In this document: positions 36,004 through 43,504 of the stretch, piece by piece
How the letters are laid out: each line of letters begins with the position of its first letter
How positions within the stretch are numbered: the stretch's first letter is position 1
Source: G963665545 sp963665545
Lineage (GTDB): Bacteria > Pseudomonadota > Gammaproteobacteria > Xanthomonadales > SZUA-36
Length of the DNA stretch: 64,000 nucleotides
NCBI GenBank assembly: GCA_963665545.2
Contig: CAXXKZ010000004.1
Location: 1 to 64,000 of the forward strand
Reading direction: 5' to 3'
Program-made: the position numbers and the translations under genes
Notes under the pieces: generated by a model
Databases searched by the model: none
Seen by the model: only the letters and a program-made list of their open reading frames with translations
Told to the model about the DNA's origin: nothing

Positions 36004-38217
36004 TTGAAGCGTTATCTGACCCGCGCCTTTGTGGCACTGGCGTTCACCGGCATGCTGGTGGCGGACGTGTTGGATTACTGGACCGTTCCCTACCTGGCGC
36101 AACTGGAGAATACACTCTACGACTCCCGTATCCGGTTGACCGCACCGGGTGGTGAAGACTCGCGAGTTGTTATTGTCGCCATCGATGAGGCAACACTTAA
36201 GGGGCAGGGGCACTGGCCATTCACCCGTGACAAATTAGCCCGGCTGGTCGCTCGCACATTTGACTTCGGCGCCGCTACGATCGGCTTCGACGTCTACTTT
36301 GGTGAACGCGACGAGAGCGCAGATGTTTCGATGCTCGGCTTGTTGGCCAATGATGAGGGCGACGAACAGTTCCGCAAGAGGTTGGCAGAGTTGGCCCCGC
36401 TGCTGGATCGTGACCGTCTGTTCGCCGAGGCCATCGCCGAAGGCCCCACGGTGCTGGGTTACTACTTCGATACCAACTCCGCTACCAGCTTTGTTTCTGG
36501 GGCGCTGCCGATTCCGGCGTTTGAATTTCACAAGTCGATGGCCGATTCGATTTACCTGCCTGCGGCATTTGGCTACCAGGCGCCACTGGCAATATTGATG
36601 GAGAGCGCCTATGGCGGCGGATTTATCAACAATCCGTTGATCGATGCCGATGGCGTGGTGCGCCGCGCGCCCCTGCTTCACGAATACCAACTCAATGTCT
36701 ATGAGTCCCTGTCGTTGGCGATGGGTGCGACCTACTTTGACGACATCACCTTGCCCATATTTATCGATTCCTCAGCCATTGAGAGCGGCAATCCGCCATT
36801 GGAAGGACTGGAATTGGCTGGAAAGCAGATTCCCATTGATTCGCAGGGGGGGGTGCTGGTCCCCTATCGCGGGTCCGCAGGCAGTTTTCCCTATGTCTCG
36901 GCCAACGACATTATGGAAAACACGCTGGAAAATCCTGAAATACTTGACGGCGCAATTGTGCTGATCGGCGCAACCGCTCCCGGCATGGGGGACCTGCGTT
37001 CCACACCATTTGGTTCAATTTATCCGGGGGTTGAGGTGCATGCCAACGTGATTGCAGGCATCCTCGACAGTAGCTTCCGCTGGCAGCCGGCGTATACCCG
37101 GGCCGCAGAATTACTGGTGGTGGGGTTGTTTGGCCTGACTGCCGCGCTGTGTTTGCCTTTGTTGCCGCCCATAATGGCCACGGTCTCGATTTTTGGATTG
37201 ATGGGCGCCGCACTGGGGTTTAATTTTTACCTTTGGGAAGTTCAACACCATGTGCTGCCTCTGGCGGCCACGCTGGTGGCCCTGTTCGGAATTTTCCTGC
37301 TCAACATGGTTTTTGGCTACGTTTTTGAATCTCGCACCCGCTCTCAGATGAACAGTCTGTTTGGCCAGTACGTGCCCCCCGATCTGGTGCGCGAAATGGC
37401 CCACGACCCACAACATTATTCCCTGGCCAGCGAAAAGCGCGAAATGTCAGTGCTGTTCAGCGATATTCGCGGCTTTACTTCGCTTTCAGAAAGGCTGGAA
37501 CCGGTGGCGTTGTCAGAGTTGATGAATCAATACCTGACCCCGATGACGCGGGTGGTTCACGAATCACGAGGGACCATTGACAAGTATATCGGTGACGCCA
37601 TTATGGCGTTCTGGGGTGCGCCTATGGCGGATGAGAATCACGCGCCCCGCGCAGTCGCCGCCGGCCTGAAAATGCTCGAAACGCTGACGGAAATGAACAA
37701 GAGTTTCAAGAGCGAAGGATTTCCGGAAATTCACATTGGCGTTGGCGTCAACAGCGGCTTCATGAGTGTCGGCAACATGGGATCAGAATTCCGTCGTGCT
37801 TATACCGTACTGGGTGATGCAGTCAACCTGGGCTCGCGACTCGAAGGCCTGACCAAGGTCTATGGGGTTGGCTTCATTGTCAGCGAACAAACGTCGCTGG
37901 GTGCACCGGATTTCTTCTATCATGAACTTGACAAGGTGCGCGTAAAAGGTAAGCAGAAGCCGGTCACGATATTTGAAGTGGTGGGACTGCACGCTGACCT
38001 CCCCCAGGAGAGGCTGGACCGTTGCATGGAATTCAAGGCGGTGGTTGAGCTATACCACAAGCAGCAATTTGGGGATGCGGTAGCGCAATTTAAAAAATTT
38101 GGCGACCTGGATGAGTTTTCGGTGTTGTCGAAGCTCTATGTTGAACGGACTCGGCATTTTCATGAGAATCCCCCTGGGGACGACTGGGATGGGGTTTTCA
38201 CACATCTGGCGAAATAG
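36004..38217 (+). CDS. CHASE2-domain class III adenylate/guanylate cyclase
   Basis: A 737-residue membrane signalling enzyme that should make cAMP (or cGMP) in response to an extracytoplasmic signal. The start is TTG at 36004, preceded by GAGGAAG. Residues about 30-345 form a periplasmic CHASE2 domain, about 355-430 three membrane segments, and about 455-640 the class III cyclase domain: metal Asp in FSDIRGFTSLSERL, second Asp in KYIGDAIMAFWGAP, and the transition-state Asn/Arg region GDAVNLGSRLEGL. The C-terminal 90 residues resemble a small TPR-like tail. A FecR-domain gene follows, a common partner of CHASE2 proteins. Confidence 0.93.
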   Translation: MKRYLTRAFVALAFTGMLVADVLDYWTVPYLAQLENTLYDSRIRLTAPGGEDSRVVIVAIDEATLKGQGHWPFTRDKLARLVARTFDFGAATIGFDVYFGERDESADVSMLGLLANDEGDEQFRKRLAELAPLLDRDRLFAEAIAEGPTVLGYYFDTNSATSFVSGALPIPAFEFHKSMADSIYLPAAFGYQAPLAILMESAYGGGFINNPLIDADGVVRRAPLLHEYQLNVYESLSLAMGATYFDDITLPIFIDSSAIESGNPPLEGLELAGKQIPIDSQGGVLVPYRGSAGSFPYVSANDIMENTLENPEILDGAIVLIGATAPGMGDLRSTPFGSIYPGVEVHANVIAGILDSSFRWQPAYTRAAELLVVGLFGLTAALCLPLLPPIMATVSIFGLMGAALGFNFYLWEVQHHVLPLAATLVALFGIFLLNMVFGYVFESRTRSQMNSLFGQYVPPDLVREMAHDPQHYSLASEKREMSVLFSDIRGFTSLSERLEPVALSELMNQYLTPMTRVVHESRGTIDKYIGDAIMAFWGAPMADENHAPRAVAAGLKMLETLTEMNKSFKSEGFPEIHIGVGVNSGFMSVGNMGSEFRRAYTVLGDAVNLGSRLEGLTKVYGVGFIVSEQTSLGAPDFFYHELDKVRVKGKQKPVTIFEVVGLHADLPQERLDRCMEFKAVVELYHKQQFGDAVAQFKKFGDLDEFSVLSKLYVERTRHFHENPPGDDWDGVFTHLAK

Positions 38218-38346
38218 TCACCCACCCGGGTTTGGCAGATGTCCAACGACCGCTCAGGTGCTCAAGTATCGCGTTTGTCCTTGTCATTATTAAAAAAATT
38301 CGCCACGCGTGTATACTGGATGGACGAAACAGGAGGTACATCTCAG

Positions 38347-38859
38347 ATGTTTATCGTAAAAATGGGGAAAAGACTGAGCGTATTGTTGATCGCTGTTGTG
38401 GTCAGCATTACTTCAGTATCAGTTATTGCCGCTGACAGCAGCGGTATTGTCGTCGCATCGCGTGGCACCGTTACGGCCGAAGCCCGCGGTGAGTCGAGAA
38501 CTCTGAAGCAGGGTGACGAGATCTACGTGGAAGACAAGATTTCAACAGGGGACAAGAGTTTCGCAGTACTGCAGTTTGTTGACGGCGCCAAGGTCACCAC
38601 CGTGCGCCCGAATTCAGCGGTGATTGTGGAGCAATATGCCTACAATGGCGCAGGTGAAAATGCCGGCACGCTCAATCTGGTTGAGGGTGGCCTGCGCATC
38701 ATTACCGGCGCCATGGCAAAGTCCAATCCAGACAGCTATAAGGTCCGCACACCAGTGGCTCTGATGGGCGTTCGCGGCACTGAATTTGCCGTGATGCTCT
38801 GCGGTAAAGATGTTTGTCAGGAAGGGATGGGCGAAATCGGATTGCCCGAAGGCCTCTAA
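38347..38859 (+). CDS. FecR-domain periplasmic protein
   Basis: A 170-residue protein: signal peptide (LSVLLIAVVVSITSVSVIAAD) then a FecR domain (PF04773), with GDEIYVEDKISTGDKSFAVLQFVDGAKVTTVRPNSAVIV split across its core and TPVALMGVRGTEFAVMLC at the end. AGGAGG precedes the ATG at 38347, which is therefore preferred to 38239. There is no sigma factor gene beside it and no N-terminal cytoplasmic anti-sigma tail, so it is not a classical FecR regulator but a stand-alone domain that probably acts with the CHASE2 cyclase. Confidence 0.85.
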   Translation: MFIVKMGKRLSVLLIAVVVSITSVSVIAADSSGIVVASRGTVTAEARGESRTLKQGDEIYVEDKISTGDKSFAVLQFVDGAKVTTVRPNSAVIVEQYAYNGAGENAGTLNLVEGGLRIITGAMAKSNPDSYKVRTPVALMGVRGTEFAVMLCGKDVCQEGMGEIGLPEGL

Positions 38860-38880
38860 TACCAGTCGGAAAGTGAACAA

Positions 38881-38914
38881 ACCTGGCCTGAGTTTCTCTC
38901 AGGCCAGGTGTTTT
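38881..38914 (+). terminator. Rho-independent terminator after the FecR gene
   Basis: Perfect 12-base stem ACCTGGCCTGAG (38881-38892) with CTCAGGCCAGGT (38898-38909), loop TTTCT, followed by GTTTTCT. Confidence 0.85.
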
Positions 38915-39171
38915 CTATGGAGCCGCAGGCGACCCGCCGGCCCCGGTTGGGTAAGTCGAGCAAAGCGAGCGGTACCAGAGGGGCCGCGCCTATTGTATGC
39001 CGTCGAGCGTAGCCGCCTTCCGCCGAAGGCGGGAGCAGGGAAGCGAGACTCCTTAGATTCGTTCGTGTTGGCGAAAGTCGCCAACGCGCTTTAGTGTGTG
39101 TTAGATCCTTAAGATGGGCCCCGACTCGAACCTGTATATTCAGGGGGCTGGCTCAGCAAGGAACAAAAATC
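38915..39171. other. Hairpin-rich intergenic stretch
   Basis: No gene. It holds CGCCTTC-CGC-CGAAGGCG near 39010 and GTTGGCG-AAAGT-CGCCAAC near 39067, both able to form hairpins. The sequence looks like degenerate palindromic repeat material but has no second copy in this window. The aminotransferase ribosome site (AAGGAA, 39158) lies at its right end. Confidence 0.4.
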
Positions 39172-40308
39172 ATGCATATAGCACCATTTGAGACCGAACA
39201 CTTTTTCGCGGAGTTTGAATTTAAAACTCCCTATCTCTTGTGTAGCTCCGACTGTGAATCGGTAACGATCAGTGGGCTGCTGGAATTGGCGGGACAGACG
39301 CTGGAAGATCTCGGTGAGGTACATTTGGGCTATACCGAATCTCAGGGAAATCCGGTGTTGCGGGCGGCGATCGCAGCCACATACAACAGCGTAGATGCCA
39401 ATGAGGTCATGGTACTCGGATCACCGATCGAAGGGATCTACCTTGCCGCACGGGCCTTACTGCAGCCCGGTGATGAGGTGGTTGTGCTGACGCCGGCCTA
39501 TGACGCGCTGGTCAATTTGTTCGAGCACGTGGTAGGCCAGGGCAATGTGAAACGATGGGCGTTCCGGGCGGTGAAGCAGAGCTGGTCGCTGGACCTCGAT
39601 GAACTGCTCAGCCTGATTTCCCCCCGCACCAGATTGCTAGTGGTTAATTTCCCCCACAATCCGACGGGCTATTTGCCATCGCCCGAGATGCAAGAAGAAT
39701 TGCTCGAGATTGTCGAGTCGAATGATCTGCAAGTATTCTACGATGAAATGTATTTTGGCCTGGTTCATGCCGGCACGACGCCCAACCCTTCGGCAGCCGA
39801 CGTCAGTGATCGGGCGATTGTCCTGTCAGGCTTATCCAAGACATATGGGCTGCCCGGGCTGCGCTGTGGTTGGTTGGTGGTGCGCGATGAGAGCGTGCGT
39901 GCCAATTTGATGAACTGGAAATTTTATACCAGTATTTGCCCCCCGGCACCCGTGGAGTCTCTGGCGCTGGCCGCTCTAAGCGTGCTGGACAAGTTAAGAG
40001 ACCTCAATATTAAGCGAATCGCCGGTAACCTGGACCTGACCGATGCGTTCTTTTCGCGCTGGCCAGATCTCTTCGAATGGCGCCGCCCGATGGCAGGGTC
40101 AACAGCGCTGGTGGGCTTCGACGTTCCTTCGGTCTCTGCGATTGCACCTGTGGTTGCCAGAGATGCCGGTGTGTTGATCCATCCTGCCGTGACCCTGTAT
40201 AGCGATGACCAGCATATGCGCCTGGGGTTTGGGCGGGAGAATTTTGGCGTGGGTTTAGGGCGCTTTGAAGCGTGGCTGAAGGTGGGGCATTGCGGCAGTG
40301 TCTCGTGA
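39172..40308 (+). CDS. PLP-dependent aminotransferase, class I/II
   Basis: A 378-residue fold-type I aminotransferase. NFPHNPTGYLPS (about residue 162) carries the Asn/Pro substrate loop, VFYDEMYFGLVH the Asp/Tyr that hold the PLP ring, and LSGLSKTYGLPGLRCGW the lysine that binds PLP (about 223) and the phosphate Arg. AAGGAA 9 bases before 39172 supports this start rather than the longer frame. The C-terminal domain is shorter than in AspC. Substrate not determined; it stands alone between a terminator and a convergent gene. Confidence 0.88.
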   Translation: MHIAPFETEHFFAEFEFKTPYLLCSSDCESVTISGLLELAGQTLEDLGEVHLGYTESQGNPVLRAAIAATYNSVDANEVMVLGSPIEGIYLAARALLQPGDEVVVLTPAYDALVNLFEHVVGQGNVKRWAFRAVKQSWSLDLDELLSLISPRTRLLVVNFPHNPTGYLPSPEMQEELLEIVESNDLQVFYDEMYFGLVHAGTTPNPSAADVSDRAIVLSGLSKTYGLPGLRCGWLVVRDESVRANLMNWKFYTSICPPAPVESLALAALSVLDKLRDLNIKRIAGNLDLTDAFFSRWPDLFEWRRPMAGSTALVGFDVPSVSAIAPVVARDAGVLIHPAVTLYSDDQHMRLGFGRENFGVGLGRFEAWLKVGHCGSVS

Positions 40309-40352
40309 TCCGTTCAGCCTCATTCGGGGCGTGCGTCTCCCGTTGTCCGCGC

Positions 40353-41426
40353 TCAAGGCGTTGGCGGGGCTGTTTTGGTCTGCAATTTTCTGGTGTGGGC
40401 CGCCAGCAGCGCCCTTGCCGCCTGATTGACGGATTCTGCTCTGACAGCAGCCCAGGGATCCAGGCCGTCGACGCTCGCGGCTAAATTCATCTCACCACCC
40501 AAATCGTCGATCACACGAAAATTGGCCTGGCTGTGGGCAGATTCAGGTGTGTTCACGGCGTTACTTCGGAATGAAGTCAGTAGCTTGCGCAGGGACTTTC
40601 GGGCAAAAGCGAGTTCAGTCAGCTTGGCGCGATACTCCAGATCCACCAGGGCCAGGTCGGGAAACTGCTGGTAGTCGGCCTGATGACGGGCCTCGTGTTT
40701 GAGAAAGCTGACCAGGAAATTTTCCGAGTCAAGGTCGTACGACCAGGCCACGCAGTAAATGGCGTCAACATCGGCCCAGCCGCTGGTGGGTGCGGCGCCA
40801 AAGGTGGCAAAGTCCCGCCAGCCATAGCTGAGGAAGCCGTCCATGAATATTGCATCGACACGATAGAGCTGGTCAGTCAGCGCGACATCGTAGGGCCGCC
40901 TGCTTTGGTTTTGCCACAGGAAGAGGTCATGGAAGGCCCCGGTCCTGCTGATACTGACGAACAGATTGTGCTGCTCGAGTGCCGTTGCCGCCTGATCCAA
41001 CGGTTTTGGTCTCGCGCCTGGCGATCGATCCGGATAGTACCTGGCCAGCAGTTCGGCGACTTCATGTTTGAGCCATTTTGATCCTTGCGCAGCGCTCAGT
41101 TGTCGGGTCAGCGACAATGCCCAGTATTCACGGTAGGCAGCAATTAGCTCATCGACAAACGCAATGCCGGAAGCCGCTTCAACAGGTTCAGAGTGCCCGA
41201 CAAAACGGCTTTGAAACTGCGCCGAAAGGCTGACTTCCAAGGCGCTCATTTGGTCTGCCCGGGCGTCCTGGAAAAGGACCATCGCATGTCGCAGGTTACC
41301 CTGGAGCGCCATCGAGATATAGCGCTCTGAAATTTCCGACGCTTCAGCCTGGCCCGCTTCAGCGTGGCCCGGTGAAACGATGGCGAGGACCACCAGGAGC
41401 ACCCTGAAATTTTGCCTGCTTGCCAT
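40353..41426 (-). CDS. Exported protein with HExxH zinc-peptidase-like motif
   Basis: A 357-residue protein with a signal-like N-terminus (FRVLLVVLAIVSPGHAEA). The central half is helical. Residues 244-248 read HEARH within FLVSFLKHEARHQADYQQFP, a HExxH zinc motif, with glutamates at 264 and 271 placed where gluzincins have their third ligand. I recognise no family for the whole protein. A zinc-peptidase role is an inference from the motif, which also occurs by chance. No ribosome site is evident at the ATG. Confidence 0.7.
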   Translation of the reverse strand: MASRQNFRVLLVVLAIVSPGHAEAGQAEASEISERYISMALQGNLRHAMVLFQDARADQMSALEVSLSAQFQSRFVGHSEPVEAASGIAFVDELIAAYREYWALSLTRQLSAAQGSKWLKHEVAELLARYYPDRSPGARPKPLDQAATALEQHNLFVSISRTGAFHDLFLWQNQSRRPYDVALTDQLYRVDAIFMDGFLSYGWRDFATFGAAPTSGWADVDAIYCVAWSYDLDSENFLVSFLKHEARHQADYQQFPDLALVDLEYRAKLTELAFARKSLRKLLTSFRSNAVNTPESAHSQANFRVIDDLGGEMNLAASVDGLDPWAAVRAESVNQAARALLAAHTRKLQTKTAPPTP

Positions 41427-41763
41427 GCAGACATGATGCCCGGAAACAGGCGCCTCGTGCCCCCAATTTCTCCAAAATAGTGGCCATAGGGGTCTTAATT
41501 GCTCTTGACCAATGCATGACTTTCGCTACATGTGCAGTGTTTGCGAATGTGATTACATGGTTCATAGGCAGTATCAGATGCCTTTCCGGGTTTCCGGAAC
41601 CACACCGGCTTCGCAGGGCATGCGACCGGTTCGCAGACAGGGAACATAAAGGATTTGAACGTCTTTTCATGTGCTCGCAAAGCCAGATGCTTTGCCCGCA
41701 TGACACGAACTGAATTGCATTTAAAAAGGAGTTGCGCAATGTGGTCGTGTGAGGGGAGTTCAG
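41427..41763. other. Intergenic region with hairpin and possible leader ORF
   Basis: Divergent gap. GCAAAGC-CAGAT-GCTTTGC (41676-41694) is a perfect hairpin. An ATG at 41739, preceded by a strong AAAAAGGAG, opens a 56-codon frame to 41909 that overlaps the next gene in another frame; it may be a leader peptide but has no other support. TTGACC at 41508 could be a -35 element. Confidence 0.35.
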
Positions 41764-42321
41764 GTGAATTTATCGTACGTTTTTCTTACTTTATTGGCCC
41801 TGGGTTTCGTGGCAGTGCTTGCATTGCACACAATGTACAGGCCTGGATCCAGATGGCGCCGCAGGCGGCAGATGGCGCGCATCAGGAAAAATACTCAAGC
41901 TCGCCGTGATGCGAGCCAAATTAGAGCCAGCCAGGAAAAGCAGCCTAAGGATGCCGACGGCATTGACTGTGAGTTGCCAACGCCTTGGGGATGGGGCGGG
42001 CGCCAGGATCGTCACTTGCTCGATAGTCTGCACGGGTTTGCGCAAATGATTCGTCAAGAAAAGAAACTGACGAGCAACCCGGCATACCGCCAGCATTGCA
42101 ATGACAGCCTCAAGAAAATGGTCGAAGACCGCCACGGCAGTCGGCGCAGGAGAGACAGTTGCCCGTTTACCAGCGAGTCAATCATCGCTGCCACGAAGCT
42201 ACCGCGGCCACGAAGAGTTGTTTCACACCGGAGATTGCAAACTGCTGCGCAGCGGGGCGGGCCGCGGTCGGTAAATGCCGCACTCAAAATTGCAAACGTC
42301 CAAACACCCTGGGGCTGGTAG
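41764..42321 (+). CDS. Membrane-anchored basic protein with TPWGW motifs
   Basis: A 185-residue hypothetical protein. GTG at 41764 is chosen because GGGGAG lies just upstream and an N-terminal membrane segment (LSYVFLTLLALGFVAVLALH) follows. The rest is very basic (RRRRQMARIRKN, HGSRRRRD). The motif CELPTPWGWGG near residue 75 is repeated as QTPWGW at the very C-terminus. TPWGW-type proteins occur as conserved hypotheticals in gammaproteobacteria; their role is unknown. A terminator follows. Confidence 0.65.
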   Translation: MNLSYVFLTLLALGFVAVLALHTMYRPGSRWRRRRQMARIRKNTQARRDASQIRASQEKQPKDADGIDCELPTPWGWGGRQDRHLLDSLHGFAQMIRQEKKLTSNPAYRQHCNDSLKKMVEDRHGSRRRRDSCPFTSESIIAATKLPRPRRVVSHRRLQTAAQRGGPRSVNAALKIANVQTPWGW

Positions 42322-42360
42322 CCAAGGGCGCCTTCGGTACCCAATTCAGGACGGAAATCA

Positions 42361-42389
42361 GGGCCAGGCAGCAGTCTGGCCCTTTTTTT
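42361..42389 (+). terminator. Rho-independent terminator
   Basis: Stem GGGCCAG (42361-42367) with CTGGCCC (42376-42382), then seven T. It ends the TPWGW gene and overlaps the stop of the convergent SRAP gene. Confidence 0.82.
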
Positions 42390-43155
42390 ATGAGGATTGA
42401 TTTCTCGACCTGGCCAGCACTTCGGGAAGCATGACGTTTTCATTGCCTGGAATCTTGATGCCCATCGGCACCGACTCGACTCCCATGGTTTCGTTCTGAT
42501 AGGGGCGCAGCAGAGCAAGCGCTTTGCCCGGATCGTCGTGTAGCCAACAGCGCGCCTCATCTCCATCTCGCAACAGCGCCGGACTGCGGTGATGCCCCAC
42601 CGACTTGAGCACCTCGTTGGGGTCTACCGTAATGATCGTGGCCGTCAACTGCCTCGAGCCGTCTGCAAGTTGGGTGCGCCTCGCCAGTCCCGCCATCAAC
42701 CAGCACGGCGCGTCGGTGGGGAAAACTGCATAGGGGATTTGTGGCCGGACCCGGCTGTCAAACTCGTAAAACCATGAGCACACCACCACCACCCGAATAC
42801 CGGCGCGCCATGAGCCCATAAAGGTCGGGGCAAAAGGCTCGCCCTGAGTGCGCAGGCGCGCGTTGGCGGTGGAGATCAGTTTACCGGCCTTGTTCATGGG
42901 CAGCCGACCTTCGGAATAGACCGGAATAAAGGGCCAGAGGGCCTCCGCCGGTTGGTCGATGCCATTCTCAGCGATGATGACCGGCAGGGTTTCCCAAACC
43001 ATTGAATCGGGTTCGGATTTTCGCCTTAGCCGCGAAGGTGAGAGGTTGATGCGGTTTTTGGTGTCCGGTGGAAGAACTTCAGGTGGCGTTAAGGCTGAGG
43101 CGTAGGCGAATACCACCCGCCAGGGCAAATCGTAGATTGCTGTTTTTCCGCACAT
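42388..43155 (-). CDS. SRAP (YedK/HMCES-like) abasic-site crosslinking protein
   Basis: A 255-residue SOS-response-associated peptidase family protein (PF02586). Cys2 (MCGKT) is the residue that bonds to abasic sites in single-stranded DNA, exposed after Met removal. Other family residues are Asn/Arg in TANARLRT, the catalytic Glu in VVCSWFYEF and the His in GHHRSPALL. YedK/HMCES shields abasic sites from cleavage. Divergence from the AddB/AddA-like pair puts two DNA-repair units side by side. No LexA box could be recognised upstream. Confidence 0.92.
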   Translation of the reverse strand: MCGKTAIYDLPWRVVFAYASALTPPEVLPPDTKNRINLSPSRLRRKSEPDSMVWETLPVIIAENGIDQPAEALWPFIPVYSEGRLPMNKAGKLISTANARLRTQGEPFAPTFMGSWRAGIRVVVVCSWFYEFDSRVRPQIPYAVFPTDAPCWLMAGLARRTQLADGSRQLTATIITVDPNEVLKSVGHHRSPALLRDGDEARCWLHDDPGKALALLRPYQNETMGVESVPMGIKIPGNENVMLPEVLARSRNQSS

Positions 43156-43238
43156 CTGCCGATTCTATCAAAGCTGATTGCCGCTGCACTGACTGCTTGC
43201 TGGACAGGCTTATCAAGAATTGAGAAAAGGCTTGATTT

Positions 43239-43504
43239 ATGTACTGCATCGCAACTAATGGCACTTTCAGCCATACGCAAAGTGGCTAGCCGCAAGGCAT
43301 GTTCCCGCCGGGGTAGCCAGACTACCTCAAGGGGACATAACACAGGGGATGGCCGCTTTGCGACTGGCCCGCAGGGAGTCCACCTGTGACGGCACTGCTA
43401 CGTTCGGCTTCTTGGAAAGGACCAGGGCCATTCCCTGCGAAGCCCGCCTTGCATTGCAGCCACAGGTGACCTCTGAAAGGGCCATTAGTTGCGATGCAGT
43501 ACAT
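43239..43504. repeat. 266-bp element bounded by 32-bp inverted repeats
   Basis: ATGTACTGCATCGCAACTAA at 43239 begins a 32-base segment whose complement, with one mismatch, ends at 43504. The interior also has CACCTGTG/CACAGGTG and GGTAG/CTACC pairs. The right arm overlaps the earliest possible start of the AddB-like gene. No transposase or recombinase is inside. It could be a MITE-like element or a small invertible segment. Confidence 0.75.

Noticed and set aside
41640..41700. Possible c-di-GMP (GEMM) riboswitch, from CAGGGAAC and GCAAAGCC strings
   Set aside because: Spacing is too long, the GACGC part and the tetraloop receptor are missing; GCAAAGC is explained by a plain hairpin.
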